DNA from: DATBSK01 sp964532485
Lineage (GTDB): Bacteria > Actinomycetota > Acidimicrobiia > IMCC26256 > PALSA-555
Direction: 5' to 3'
Length of the DNA stretch: 64,000 bases
NCBI GenBank assembly: GCA_964532485.1
Contig: CAZHKE010000008.1
Coordinates: 1 to 64,000, forward strand
Positions 39,342-49,337 of the stretch are shown in pieces. A program made the translations under genes and the position numbers. The notes beneath the pieces were generated by a model that saw nothing but the letters and a program-made list of their open reading frames with translations, made no database searches and was not told the DNA's origin. Numbering within the stretch: position 1 is the first letter of the stretch; each line of letters begins with the position of its first letter.

Positions 39342-42300
39342 CGTCGGAGGCTACCGATCGCCGTCGCCGCCGGATCCACTGCACGACCACGTCGGCTCCG
39401 AGCAGCCAGACGGCCAGCCAGGCGAGATCGCCGACGTCCTCGAACCGAGACGGCCAGCTCGCGATCGTCGGGTAGCCGTTGCGAGCCTGCTGCACGACGA
39501 CGTAGCCGGCGGCGAGCGCGAACGCCGCGACGCTGCCGATCGTGAGCACGATCCGGCCACGCGGCCACCGCAGCGCGGCCGCGGCCGCGAGCCCGACGAC
39601 GACGCCGACCCACGGGCGGGATGCGATGCCGGCGACGAGCCCGACGCTGATCACCGCCGCGACCGTCACGCCGACGGACGGTGCAGCGCCGCGCGACGAC
39701 AGGGGCGACCGGAGTGCAGGGGTCTCGACATCCGGGCTGGGCGCGTGCGCATAAGCGGTGACGAGCACGGGCCGGCGGCGCAGCGCGAGGACGAGGCACA
39801 CCAGCACCGCGAGCACCGAGATGCCGATCGCCCACCAGACCAGGCCCTGGGGTGTCCAGCGCAGCCGGATCGTCAGCTCGCCCGCGCCCCGCGGCGTGAT
39901 CCGCCAGCCGTTCGCGTAGCCGTTCACGAGCGTGCGGTCACCGACCCTCGCGGCACCGTCGACGTCGAGCTCCCACCCCTTGTTCTCGCTCTGCCCCAGC
40001 ACCAGCCAGAACGGGCGGCCGGTCGTCGAGAGCTTCGCGTCGACGCGCGTCGGCCCCTCGTCGTCGACGCGTGCACGCGCGCCCGATGCCCGGTCTTCCG
40101 GCCCGAGGAGCCCGGGCGCGAGCGGGCCGCCGCCGACCTCGGAGCCGAGGACGAGCCGATCGAGGTCGACCCCGCTCACCGCCCCCGACTGCGTCCGCAC
40201 CACGTGGCTCCCAGCGGTGAGGTCCATCGTCGCCGGATCGCAGGCCTCGACCGCGAGCGTCCTTCCCGCCTCCGCGGCGGCGACGTCGCCGCTGACTCGC
40301 ACGCCGGCGGGCCTGTCGTCGATCGAGACCATCTGCTCGCATCGGTCGGGCAGCGTCGCCGGGTCCGCCGGCGTCGGGACGCCGGCCATCCCGACCGAGG
40401 CGATCGCGACGGGCAGCACCCGGTCGCGACCCGTGCGCGCGTCTCGCGTCGTGACCGGACCGACCTCGTCGACCTGCACGCGGAAGCTGCTCCCGGTGAC
40501 GGGCTCGAACGAGACCGGCACGGTCGCCACCGGGCTCTCGGGACCGGGGTTCGCGATCGGTGGGACGTCGATCGTGCGGGCCGGCTGCCCGTCGACGTCG
40601 AGTCGCAGCCGCGTCGGGACCGAGTGCCGGCCGTCGGCGACGACGCGCAGGTCGAGCCCCGACACGGTGACGGGCGCGCTCAGCCGTACGCCGACCCACT
40701 GGCCGGTCTGGTCACCGGCGGGCGCCGTCCAGGCCGTGTCGGCGTCGCCGTCGAACGCACGCGACGCGCGGGCGCCCGCGTCGCCGCGCAGGTGGCCGGA
40801 TGCCTCGAACACCGCACCGGATGCGGTCGTCCCGAGCACGTCGTCGAGCGTGGCGTCGTCCGCGTTCGGGTCGAGGCGCGCCTGTCCCGCGAGGGAGAAC
40901 GATCGCGCCGTTGGCAGCTCGAACCGGCGCACCATCGTCGGCTCCTCGGCGTGACGTCGCGTCGAGGCGGGCTCGTACCCGAGGCGCGACATCAGGAGTA
41001 CGAGCGTGTGGTCGATCGACGCGTCACCGGCGGCGCGGAGCAGCCGCGTGGGCATGCGGACGATGTCGCGCGCGTGCGGCACGACGTCGTCACCGATCTC
41101 GACCTCGCTGAAGCCGACCCCGTTGACACCGCCGTAGCTCGCGAGCTCGCCCGTGCTCGTGTCGAGCACCTCGATCTCGACGTGGCCGATCGGGCGCGGA
41201 TCGAAGCGCACGACCTGGCCCGCAGGCGTGCGTGACGCGTCGTCGAGGTCGACGTCGATCGACTCGCCGCCGCCGAGGTGCAATCGCACCTTCGTGACGA
41301 AACGGTCGCCCGGCGGGTCCTGCGGCTGGACGAGCGTGATCCGATCGGCGGACCCGGCGGGATCGACGTCGATGATCAGCCGCTCGCCCGCGGGGTCGTC
41401 TTCACCACCGACGCGCCAGGCGGTCGTCGGGTCGCCATCGAGCGCGTTGCTCGGCCGTTGATCGGGCGCGTAGATCGACCGCTCGCCATATGCCGTCGCG
41501 GTGACGCGCGCGTCGCCGCGCTCCTCCACCACGGTCCGATCCCGGTCGTCGCTGCCGGGGAAGACGTCGAGGCGCTTGTCTTCCGGGTCAACGGAGCGGG
41601 GGTCCTCCTCGATCGGCGACTCCCCCGCCCGTTCCGTGCGCCCGGTGACGTCACGGATCGCGCCCCAGCGGCGCGCCCGACGCCGGTTCGTGTCGGAGAC
41701 GACGAGGTCGGCGTTGTCGTCGAGTGCCTGTCGGAGGCCGGTGGGGTCGTCGGCGAACGACGCGGAGTAGAGGACGACCTCGGTGCCGTCGATGAGCCCC
41801 GCGGCCGCGAGGTCGACCAGCCCCTCGCCGTCGCCCGCGACGAGCACCGGCTGCCGGGTCGTCGCGGTGTGCAAGATCGACGGCACGTCGGTCACCCCGA
41901 AGAGCGCGACCTCGGGCGGCCAGGATGCGTCGCGTGGCGTCGCGAGCTCGAGCTCGTCGAGGACCGGGAACCTCGTCGCCGGGTTCGGCGCTCCCGGCCC
42001 GTAGCCGCGGGGCGCTTCGAGCCCGGGTGCGCGCGGATCGGTCAGCGCGGCCCAGAGCAGGCGTGGCCGTGGCGTGTCGGAGCGCTCCCACTCGAGGTCG
42101 GATCGCAGCAGGACCGTGCCGCTGCTGAGCAACCGCGCGATCGGCGCGAGCGAGTCGGGCTCGAACGTCCCCTCCTGCATGCGGTGATCGAGGGCGATCG
42201 CCAGGTTCGCGGCGGCGGGTGACCCGAAGTACGGGATCAGCTCGCGCGCGACCCAGGGCCGGTCCAGGAGGCCCGGCGTGATCGGGTCCGACGTGGTGCC

Positions 42301-43731
42301 CCACCGGTACGCAGCGCCCGGCGACCCCGGGATCTCCAGGACGCGCGTGCTCGACGACTCACGGTCGAGCGCGGCGATCGCGTCCTGCCAGTACCGCGGG
42401 ACGTCGCCGCGGCTGTTGCGTTCGGCGATGTAGCCGTCGCGCCACACGGGGACGAGCACCAAGAGCGTCAGTCCGACGACCCCCACGGCCGCGACCGTGC
42501 GCCAACGCCGGGCCCAGCGGGCGGCGAGGGCGTCGAGCCCCGCGGCCAGCAGCACCGCGACGGCGAGCGCGACGAGGGGGACGGCGCGAGGCGTGCTGCG
42601 CATCGCGAGCCCGGCCGTGGATCCCGTCGCCCACGACTTGAAGAGCGCGCCCAACGGCGACGGGTGGTCGTAGGGGAACGCGCCGACCGCCGCGACCGTC
42701 CCGATCACGAGCAGCACGACGAAGTACGCGCGATGGCGCCAGCGCGTGACGGCCGCGGCGCCGAGGGCGAGCAGCGGCAGCAGGAAGCTCGCTCCGAGCA
42801 ACCAGGCCTTCTGGGTGAAGTCGACGGCCTGCGGGATCCACGGCCCGACCGCGTCGCCGCCGTAGAAGAACCAGTTGCCGAGGCCGCGCAGCACCTCGGT
42901 CGGCGAGGAGCCCTCCGCGACGGTTCGGACGGTCTCGCTGACGTCGAGGTAGTTGATGCCGTAGCCGCCCTGGAGCACGAGACCGGCGATCCACCACAGC
43001 GAGGTGACGAAGCAGAGCACGCCGATCCGTGCCGCGACGCCGAGGGCGCGCCGGACGTCGGACTCCCCGTTGACGACCGCGAACACCAGCCACAGCACCG
43101 GGGCGAGGCCGACGAGCAGCAGCGATGTCGCGTTCGTGCTCCCGACGGTGAGCGTGAGGAGCGCGAACAACGCGGGATCGCGCCAGCCACCCCGCCGGAG
43201 CGCGCGCGCCGTCAGCGCGATCATCCACGGCAATCCGGCCCAGGGCAGGAGGATCGCCGAGATCCGGCCCGTGTACGCGAGCTGGTACGGCGTGAGCATG
43301 TACACGAACGCGGCGGCGAGTGCGGTCCAGCGGCTCTGCCAGCGCAGGGTGCGAAGCAGGAAGAGGACGCCCGCGCCGGCCGCGAACACGATCGAGCCGA
43401 GCCAGAGACGCTGGGCCACCCAGTCGGGGATGCCGAGCGTGTCGAAGAGCCAGAAGAACGGCCCCATCGGGAACAGGTAGCCGATGTTCTGGTGCGTCAG
43501 CGTGCCCGCGCCGTAGCCGGAGTCCCAGAGGTAGGGCGCGTCCGCGAGCAGCCGGCCCGGATCGAGGTACAGGTACTGCTTCGTGTCGGCGCTGACTCGC
43601 CCCGGCGCCGAGAGGAGGAACGGGACGTACGCGACGAGCGCGAGGAGCAGCGCGCCCGGGAGCCAGCGGCGCCGATCGGGCCGCGCGTCCACCGCCTCCC
43701 TTGCGGTCGTGCCCGTCGCGGCCTTGGTCAC
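39334..43731 (-). CDS. AftD-like alpha-(1->3)-arabinofuranosyltransferase family protein 2
   Basis: The 1465-residue protein is a full-length paralogue of the one at 21266-25519. It shares the order of segments: SADTKQYLYLDPGRLL near 47-62, PHQNIGYLFPMGP-like first loop, VAQRLWLGSI, MLTPYQLAY, GSTNATSLLLVG, then F5/8C-like modules (RASRAFDGDADTAWTAPA) and LVLGQSENKGWELDVDG...RWTPQGLVWW before the last helices. Its C-terminus (VVVQWIRRRRRSVASDDA) shows what an undisturbed tail looks like. The GTG at 43731 overlaps the GT4 gene's stop (GTGA); the reading frame continues upstream but covers that gene. Predicted to modify a surface arabinan or similar polymer. Confidence 0.9.
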   Translation of the reverse strand: MTKAATGTTAREAVDARPDRRRWLPGALLLALVAYVPFLLSAPGRVSADTKQYLYLDPGRLLADAPYLWDSGYGAGTLTHQNIGYLFPMGPFFWLFDTLGIPDWVAQRLWLGSIVFAAGAGVLFLLRTLRWQSRWTALAAAFVYMLTPYQLAYTGRISAILLPWAGLPWMIALTARALRRGGWRDPALFALLTLTVGSTNATSLLLVGLAPVLWLVFAVVNGESDVRRALGVAARIGVLCFVTSLWWIAGLVLQGGYGINYLDVSETVRTVAEGSSPTEVLRGLGNWFFYGGDAVGPWIPQAVDFTQKAWLLGASFLLPLLALGAAAVTRWRHRAYFVVLLVIGTVAAVGAFPYDHPSPLGALFKSWATGSTAGLAMRSTPRAVPLVALAVAVLLAAGLDALAARWARRWRTVAAVGVVGLTLLVLVPVWRDGYIAERNSRGDVPRYWQDAIAALDRESSSTRVLEIPGSPGAAYRWGTTSDPITPGLLDRPWVARELIPYFGSPAAANLAIALDHRMQEGTFEPDSLAPIARLLSSGTVLLRSDLEWERSDTPRPRLLWAALTDPRAPGLEAPRGYGPGAPNPATRFPVLDELELATPRDASWPPEVALFGVTDVPSILHTATTRQPVLVAGDGEGLVDLAAAGLIDGTEVVLYSASFADDPTGLRQALDDNADLVVSDTNRRRARRWGAIRDVTGRTERAGESPIEEDPRSVDPEDKRLDVFPGSDDRDRTVVEERGDARVTATAYGERSIYAPDQRPSNALDGDPTTAWRVGGEDDPAGERLIIDVDPAGSADRITLVQPQDPPGDRFVTKVRLHLGGGESIDVDLDDASRTPAGQVVRFDPRPIGHVEIEVLDTSTGELASYGGVNGVGFSEVEIGDDVVPHARDIVRMPTRLLRAAGDASIDHTLVLLMSRLGYEPASTRRHAEEPTMVRRFELPTARSFSLAGQARLDPNADDATLDDVLGTTASGAVFEASGHLRGDAGARASRAFDGDADTAWTAPAGDQTGQWVGVRLSAPVTVSGLDLRVVADGRHSVPTRLRLDVDGQPARTIDVPPIANPGPESPVATVPVSFEPVTGSSFRVQVDEVGPVTTRDARTGRDRVLPVAIASVGMAGVPTPADPATLPDRCEQMVSIDDRPAGVRVSGDVAAAEAGRTLAVEACDPATMDLTAGSHVVRTQSGAVSGVDLDRLVLGSEVGGGPLAPGLLGPEDRASGARARVDDEGPTRVDAKLSTTGRPFWLVLGQSENKGWELDVDGAARVGDRTLVNGYANGWRITPRGAGELTIRLRWTPQGLVWWAIGISVLAVLVCLVLALRRRPVLVTAYAHAPSPDVETPALRSPLSSRGAAPSVGVTVAAVISVGLVAGIASRPWVGVVVGLAAAAALRWPRGRIVLTIGSVAAFALAAGYVVVQQARNGYPTIASWPSRFEDVGDLAWLAVWLLGADVVVQWIRRRRRSVASDDA

Positions 43732-44876
43732 GCGCGCCGGCGGGCGTCGGCGGCGAGCGCCTCGAGAGTCCCGAGCGCGGTCGCGTCCCAGGTGCACTGC
43801 GCGGCACGGGCGACCGCACCCGCACCGAGCCGATCGCGCGTCGCGATGTCGGTCAGCACGCGTTCGAGCGCGTCGGGGAAGTCGGCGATCCGGCCGACCA
43901 GCAGACCGCTCTCGCCGTCGCGCACGGCGTCGCGATGTCCGGCGATGTCGGTCGCGACCGCGGGCGTGCCGCACGCTGCCGCCTCCGTCAGCGTCATCCC
44001 CCACCCCTCGCGCGCCGAGGTGCTCGCGACGACCCACGTGCGACGGTAGAGATCGACCAGCTCGGCGTCGTCGACGCGACCCGGCAGTGAGATCCAATCC
44101 TCGGCGCCACGCTCTCGGATGAGGCTCTCGAGCCTCTCTCGCTCGTAGCCCTCCCCGACGATGACGGCGACGAGCTCGGGCACCCGCGGCTTCAGCGCCG
44201 TGAGCGCGTCGACGAGGAGATGGAACCGCTTCACCGGCACGAGGCGGCCGACGGCGAGGACGAGCGGGCGCTCGGCCTTGCTCCCCGCTGGGGTGAACGA
44301 GGCGTCGACCCCGGGGTGGACGACCTGGACGCGATCGGCGGCGAAGTGCATGTCGTGCACGAGCTCGCGCTTGGACGACTCCGACAACGTCACGATGGAT
44401 GTGCCGCGATAGAGAGGAGGTGCGAGGCGCGACTCGATGAACCTGCCGACGCGGGCGAGGTCCGGCGACAGGGTCATGTCCCACATCTCGGCGTGGAGAT
44501 GGTGCAGGAACACGACGCGAGGGCACCGCGCCCACAGCGGCGAGAAGAAGGGCATGCCGTTCCAGATCTCGACGAGGCCGTCAGCGGGTCCGTGCAGTCC
44601 GGTGAGCTCCGCCAGCGCGGCGCGGGGGAACACCATGTAGCGCCCCGCGCGGCGCACCACGCGGTAGCCGCTCCGACGAGTCACCGCCGGGTGGTCGGCC
44701 GCGAACGACGTGCGCATCGTGATGTCGAGGCCCGCACCCGCCCACCGCGAGGCGATCTCGTGCGCGTGCAGCTCGGAGCCACCGGCTTCGGGGTCATCGA
44801 GGTCGCGCCACATCAGGATGTGGATGCGCCGCAGCCCGGCCGCGGCCGCGACGTCACCGAGCTTGTTCGTGGTCAT
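43728..44876 (-). CDS. GT4 family glycosyltransferase
   Basis: The 382-residue GT-B enzyme has an N-terminal acceptor domain (IHILMWRDLDDPEAGGSELHAHEIASRWA near 18-46) and a C-terminal nucleotide-sugar domain. The latter has AVGRLVPVKRFHLLVDAL near 211-228 and the donor-binding E-x7-E motif (STSAREGWGMTLTEAAACGTP, with E at 288 and E at 295). It works on the cytoplasmic side, probably adding a sugar to a polyprenyl-linked intermediate. ATG overlaps the preceding GT-C gene's stop and its own stop overlaps AftD-like protein 2. Confidence 0.92.
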   Translation of the reverse strand: MTTNKLGDVAAAAGLRRIHILMWRDLDDPEAGGSELHAHEIASRWAGAGLDITMRTSFAADHPAVTRRSGYRVVRRAGRYMVFPRAALAELTGLHGPADGLVEIWNGMPFFSPLWARCPRVVFLHHLHAEMWDMTLSPDLARVGRFIESRLAPPLYRGTSIVTLSESSKRELVHDMHFAADRVQVVHPGVDASFTPAGSKAERPLVLAVGRLVPVKRFHLLVDALTALKPRVPELVAVIVGEGYERERLESLIRERGAEDWISLPGRVDDAELVDLYRRTWVVASTSAREGWGMTLTEAAACGTPAVATDIAGHRDAVRDGESGLLVGRIADFPDALERVLTDIATRDRLGAGAVARAAQCTWDATALGTLEALAADARRRA

Positions 44877-46300
44877 GTCGCGACCGGCTCGGGTGTGCGG
44901 TCGCCGCTCGGGTCGCGGGCGGTGTCGTCACCGTCGTCGCCCGGGTCGGGAGCCGGACCACCCTCGGCGGGCACCTCGCCGCCCGACGGGGACGCGCCGC
45001 GCGGCGGGAACCATCGATCGAGCAGCGCGGCCAACGGCACGGCGGCGGCGATCACGATGGCGATCTCGGCCGGGACGCGATACCGAGTTCCGCCGAACGC
45101 GATCATCGCGGCGAGCGTGCACGCGATCGCCATGCCGATGAGCGGATAGATGATCGTGCGCCGCTTGCGGAGCATCACGAGACCGATGATGGCGAGGACG
45201 AACAGCACGTAGAACTGTGCGAGCGCGACCTTGGTGAGAACGAGCGGGTTGCGACCCTGCTCGAAGCTGTCCCAGTCCAGCTTCTGGAAGGGGTCGTACA
45301 CCTCCCACATACGACCCACGCGCGCGGCCACGACCACCGGGAACCGTCCGAGGTTGTCTCCGAGGTAGTCGAGCCCCTCTTGGCGGAAGTGCTTCGCCTG
45401 GTCGGACTCGTCGCCCTCGATCTTCCAGCGGTTGTCCATGCATCTGAGGTCCCACCAGCCGACCCGGTCGCCGTAGAACGTCGAGTCGCAGTAGGTGTTG
45501 CCGAACGTGAAGTCGCCGCCGGTCGACAGCGTGACCGGGTTGTTGAAGCGCGCCATGTTGAAGACGACCCACGGCAGGATCGGCACGGCGGCGAGCACGA
45601 GGATCGCGACGCCGCGTCGGACCCGGTCGCGGCTCGTGAGGCTGCGCGCGCCGATCACGAGCGGCAGTGCGACGATCGGGAAGTAGACGACGAGCTCGGC
45701 CCGCGTGAGGGCGGCCAAACCGGCCGAGAACCCGAACAGCATCGCGTTGCGCATCGTCGGTTCGCGCCAGAAGCGGTAGGCGAACCAGATCACCAGCGCG
45801 CACAGGAGCGCGGTGATCGTCTCGGACATCACGAGCGCGTCGTTGATGAACAGGTTCGCGTACACGACCGCGATGAACGCGGCGATGATCCCCACGCGCC
45901 GGCCGGCGACGGCGCGGCCCGCGAAGCCCACGACGCCGCACGTGATCGAGCCGAGGATCGTGCCCGCGACGACATGCTCGCGGAACGTCTGGAACCCGAG
46001 TGCCGAGGGGATCGAGAGGAACAGCGTGTACAGCGGCGGGTGCTCCGCGCCCGGGCGCACGCCCGTGCCCCGCAGCGCCCACGACCACGGATCGAGGAAC
46101 CACAGCCCGTCGGCAAGGGCATTCGCCTGGTAGTGGTAGTAGCCCGCGTCCCCACCGATCTGGTCGGTGAGGACCGAGATCGGCTGGTCCCACTTCCAGC
46201 CGATCGCGTAGCCCAGGCGCACGGCCAGCCCGAGCGCGACGGCGCCGAGCATCCAGTAGCAGAACGTGCGCAGGTTGTCTCGCGGAGACTCCACGCGCAT
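44873..46300 (-). CDS. GT-C/GT39-like membrane glycosyltransferase
   Basis: The 475-residue protein has multiple hydrophobic helices starting at residues 14-32, and a first extracytoplasmic loop with QIGGDAGYYHYQANALADG (D51 as candidate catalytic acid) and AEHPPLYTLFLS. A proline/aspartate-rich cytoplasmic tail of about 45 residues follows the last helix. This is the layout of PMT/ArnT-like enzymes that use polyprenyl-phosphate sugars. It lies 9 bp after the DUF2304 gene and overlaps the GT4 gene by ATGA. Confidence 0.85.
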   Translation of the reverse strand: MRVESPRDNLRTFCYWMLGAVALGLAVRLGYAIGWKWDQPISVLTDQIGGDAGYYHYQANALADGLWFLDPWSWALRGTGVRPGAEHPPLYTLFLSIPSALGFQTFREHVVAGTILGSITCGVVGFAGRAVAGRRVGIIAAFIAVVYANLFINDALVMSETITALLCALVIWFAYRFWREPTMRNAMLFGFSAGLAALTRAELVVYFPIVALPLVIGARSLTSRDRVRRGVAILVLAAVPILPWVVFNMARFNNPVTLSTGGDFTFGNTYCDSTFYGDRVGWWDLRCMDNRWKIEGDESDQAKHFRQEGLDYLGDNLGRFPVVVAARVGRMWEVYDPFQKLDWDSFEQGRNPLVLTKVALAQFYVLFVLAIIGLVMLRKRRTIIYPLIGMAIACTLAAMIAFGGTRYRVPAEIAIVIAAAVPLAALLDRWFPPRGASPSGGEVPAEGGPAPDPGDDGDDTARDPSGDRTPEPVAT

Positions 46301-46309
46301 CGGGCGATT

Positions 46310-46717
46310 CTATGCGGTGCCCTCGTCGGGCCTCAGTGCGGGCGCCTCCTCGCCGTCCTGTCCCGCACCCCGCTCCTCGGCCTCTTCGGCGCGCACCCGC
46401 TCGATGGCGAGCTCCTCGGCGAGGGTGCGCACGCGGACCTCGAGTCGTGAGAGCTCCCAGGAGAAGTGGACGACGACGGCGAAGAGGAAGCCGATGGCGA
46501 GCAGGAAGAAGAAGGCCGGCGCGTAGTCGAAGCCGAGCCAGTGCGCGACGTCGTCGAGCAGCGACGGGACGACCGCCAGCGGGAGCAGCACGACGGCGAT
46601 CCCCAGCCACAGCAGCGCGTACTTGCTGCGCAGCTGCCGGAGTGCCACGAGCCTGACGATGAACAGGGTCGCGGCGAGCGCGAGGACGACGACGAGGACG
46701 TGTGCCGACGTGCTCAT
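46310..46717 (-). CDS. DUF2304 family membrane protein
   Basis: The 135-residue protein has three hydrophobic helices (about 6-24, 36-54, 69-87) followed by a long amphipathic, charged helix (LSRLEVRVRTLAEELAIERVRAEEAEE) likely to form a coiled coil. DUF2304 proteins commonly sit beside GT2 glycosyltransferases and are thought to help anchor or organise them. Here its ATG overlaps the stop of the GT2 gene, fitting that pattern. No catalytic role is known. Confidence 0.85.
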   Translation of the reverse strand: MSTSAHVLVVVLALAATLFIVRLVALRQLRSKYALLWLGIAVVLLPLAVVPSLLDDVAHWLGFDYAPAFFFLLAIGFLFAVVVHFSWELSRLEVRVRTLAEELAIERVRAEEAEERGAGQDGEEAPALRPDEGTA

Positions 46718-47553
46718 GGCGGGCTGACCTCCTGCGAGTCGAACCCCCAACCCGTCGGGACGGCGAGGAGCTCGGCTCGACGGCGCGACCGGGGGAAGAT
46801 CGCGGAGCTCACGATGCCGACCAGCAGCCGCAGGTAGTTGACGGCGAGCACGAAGCCGCGCGCCGACGGCACACCGCCGGCCCGCGGGCGCATGCGCACC
46901 GGGACCTCGACGATGCGCCCGCCGAGGTCGTGGATCATGAGCAGCGCCTCGACCGTGTCGGCCAGGTACTCGACCGGGTACTGGCGCGAGAGAACCTCGA
47001 TCGCGGGACGCGAGAAGCCGCGATAGCCCGAGGTCACGTCGGTGAACGTCTGCCCCGTCCGCATCCGCACGAGCCGCGCGAGCGATCGCATCGCGCGCCG
47101 CCGTGTCCGCCCGACCTCGTAGTCGGGAGCCCCCTCGGCGAAGCGGCTGCCGATCACGAGGTCGGCACCGTCATCGACTGCCGCGACGAGTGCGCTGATC
47201 CCGTCGGCGTCGTGCTGTCCGTCGGCATCCACGACCACCGCGCACGCGAACTCCCCCTCGGCGGCGTAGCGAAGCCCGGCGCGCACGGCACCGCCCACGC
47301 CGAGGTTGAACGGCAGGCACACGACGTGCGCGCCCTCCTCGCGGGCTACGGCGGTGGTGCGGTCCCGCGACCCGTCGTCGACCACCGCGACCTGGACCGA
47401 GGGCTGGGCCCGGCGGAGCTCGGCCAACGTGGCCGGGAGCGCGTCCTCCTCGTCGTAGGCCGGGACGATCACCAGCGTGCCGGCAGCACGCCGGCTCGAG
47501 GACGACGCGCCGGGAGCACGCTGGGACGAGCGGGACGTGCCCGGGGAATCCAT
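46714..47553 (-). CDS. GT2 glycosyltransferase (polyprenyl-phosphate glycosyltransferase type)
   Basis: The 279-residue GT-A enzyme has VIVPAYDEEDALPATL near 27-42, AVVDDGSRDRT, and the metal-binding VVVDADGQHD near 104-113, as in dolichyl-phosphate glucose/mannose synthases. It has no C-terminal membrane helices; the neighbouring DUF2304 protein may supply membrane attachment. The ATG at 47553 gives a sensible N-terminus and leaves a 77-bp divergent promoter. It heads the minus-strand envelope operon that runs to 38676, and its product probably provides the lipid-linked donor sugar for the GT-C enzymes. Confidence 0.9.
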   Translation of the reverse strand: MDSPGTSRSSQRAPGASSSSRRAAGTLVIVPAYDEEDALPATLAELRRAQPSVQVAVVDDGSRDRTTAVAREEGAHVVCLPFNLGVGGAVRAGLRYAAEGEFACAVVVDADGQHDADGISALVAAVDDGADLVIGSRFAEGAPDYEVGRTRRRAMRSLARLVRMRTGQTFTDVTSGYRGFSRPAIEVLSRQYPVEYLADTVEALLMIHDLGGRIVEVPVRMRPRAGGVPSARGFVLAVNYLRLLVGIVSSAIFPRSRRRAELLAVPTGWGFDSQEVSPP

Positions 47554-47630
47554 CGGTCGAGACGGTAATCTCGCCCGCTCGCCCGGACGCGAGATCACGC
47601 TCGCAGACCAGGAGAACCACGCTGTCCGCT

Positions 47631-49328
47631 GTGCCCGCGCTGACCGGCCGTCAGCGCACGATCGTCGCGGTCGGCATCCTCGCTCTCGTCGTCGCCCTGC
47701 CACTCGTGGGGCTCTTCGGGCGACCGGGGCCGCCGATGGAGGAGGGCTTCATGCTCACCTTCGGCGAGAGCTTCCTGCGCGGCGACGTGCCCAACCGCGA
47801 CTTCCTCCACCTCTACGGGCCCGGAGGCGTGTGGGTGCTCGCAGGCGCGTTCGAGCTGTTCGGGGTGTCGCTCGTCGTCGAGCGCCTCGTGGGCTTGCTC
47901 CAGCTCCTCGGGATCATCGGCGGCGTGTTCCTGCTGGCGTGGCCCTGGGGGCGGAAGGTCGCGCTGACCGGCGCCGCGATCACCGCGTTCGTGATCATCC
48001 CGCCGATCGGCCTGACCGCGCTCGCATGGAACGGCGGCATCGCGCTGGGGGTGCTCGGGTTGGCTGCAGCGCTGGGCGCCATGCGCGCGAGCACGGCGCG
48101 CGCGCAATCGATCCTCGCGATCCTCGGAGGCGCGTCGCTCGGCGCCGCCCTCCTGTACCGACCGGACCTCGTGCTCGCGGCGCTGCTCGCGGGCTTCTTC
48201 CTCGTCCGCCTGTCCGACGGCCGGGTGCGCATCCGGCTGCTCGTCGCGTTCGGCGCCGTCCTGAGCCTCTACCTCGTCCACTTCGCGATGGCAGGGATCG
48301 GCGACTCGATCCAGGGCATGGTGATCGATCCGGTGTTCAACCTGCGCGGGGGGCGCAGGCTGCCGTTGCCACCGAGCCTCGACGGCTACGACGCCTTCCT
48401 CGTGCGGCTCGTCGACGACGAGGCGATCTCGTGGCCGATCCCCCACCTCGACGGACCCGTGCAGCTGACGGTGTGGTTCGCGCTGCTCGTCGGCACGCTG
48501 ATCGCGCTCACGCTGGGCGCCGTGCACCTGCGCCGGCGCGAGCCCAACGCCTTCCGGGGAATCGTGCTCGCCGTCGTCGCCGCGTTCTCGATCGGCATCC
48601 TTCCCCAAGCCTTGCAGCGGCCGGACCCGACGCACCTCGCCTGGGTGAGCTGCGTCCCGTTCGGCTTCCTCCCGGTGCTCGCCTACGAGCTCGTGCGACG
48701 CCGGCGACCGACGTCCTCGCCCCTGCGTCTCTACGTCGCGAGCGCGGTGCCGGTCGTCGTGATCCTCGCGCTGCTCGTGCCGACCTTCCTCGTCCGCGAC
48801 TACGCCGACGTGTCGCTCGAGACGTTCGGGCTCTCCAAGAAGTCGCACGAGATCGAGAACAAGGGGCGACGCTTCTACTACGGCAACGCCGAAGCCGCGA
48901 ACGAGCTCGCGGAGCTCCTCCCCGTGGCGAACGACATCGCGCGCCCCGGTGATCGTCTCGTCGTCGGCACGGGCGACTTCCGCAAGACACCGCTCAGTGA
49001 GGCGTTCCTCTACTACCTGCTGCCGCAGACGCGGCCGGGGACGTACTACATCGAGATGGACCCTGGCGTCGCGAACGCCGACGACTCACAGCTCGCCGAC
49101 GACCTCGAGCACGCCGACCTCGTGATCCGGTCGCGCGTCTGGGACGACTTCGAGGAGCCGAACGATTCGACGAAGCTGGGCTCGGCGCGGCCCAACCGTG
49201 TGTTGCGGAACCGGTTCTGCACGGTGCTCGACCTCCGGCTCTACGAGCTGCTCGAGCGCTGCGACCGCGTCGAGGAGCGAGCAGCCGGTGCCGAACGGGA
49301 TCGCGGAGAGGGTCCCGCGTCGATCTAG
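47631..49328 (+). CDS. Integral membrane protein, GT-C/GT39-like
   Basis: The 565-residue protein has multiple hydrophobic helices (first at about 11-29). A first loop carries PPMEEGFMLTFGESFLRGDVPNRDF, where the Glu pair and N-R-D-F resemble ArnT-like glycosyltransferases. It ends in a soluble C-terminal part of about 170 residues (DRLVVGTGDFRKTPLSEAFLYYLLPQTRPGTYYIE). The GTG at 47631 is a conventional choice, but AGGAG lies 16 bases upstream; a CTG in frame at 47622 would have ideal 7-base spacing. It is divergent from the GT2 operon and followed after 9 bp by a mannosyl-phosphate synthase gene. Confidence 0.78.
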   Translation: MPALTGRQRTIVAVGILALVVALPLVGLFGRPGPPMEEGFMLTFGESFLRGDVPNRDFLHLYGPGGVWVLAGAFELFGVSLVVERLVGLLQLLGIIGGVFLLAWPWGRKVALTGAAITAFVIIPPIGLTALAWNGGIALGVLGLAAALGAMRASTARAQSILAILGGASLGAALLYRPDLVLAALLAGFFLVRLSDGRVRIRLLVAFGAVLSLYLVHFAMAGIGDSIQGMVIDPVFNLRGGRRLPLPPSLDGYDAFLVRLVDDEAISWPIPHLDGPVQLTVWFALLVGTLIALTLGAVHLRRREPNAFRGIVLAVVAAFSIGILPQALQRPDPTHLAWVSCVPFGFLPVLAYELVRRRRPTSSPLRLYVASAVPVVVILALLVPTFLVRDYADVSLETFGLSKKSHEIENKGRRFYYGNAEAANELAELLPVANDIARPGDRLVVGTGDFRKTPLSEAFLYYLLPQTRPGTYYIEMDPGVANADDSQLADDLEHADLVIRSRVWDDFEEPNDSTKLGSARPNRVLRNRFCTVLDLRLYELLERCDRVEERAAGAERDRGEGPASI

Positions 49329-49337
49329 TCTCCGCGG

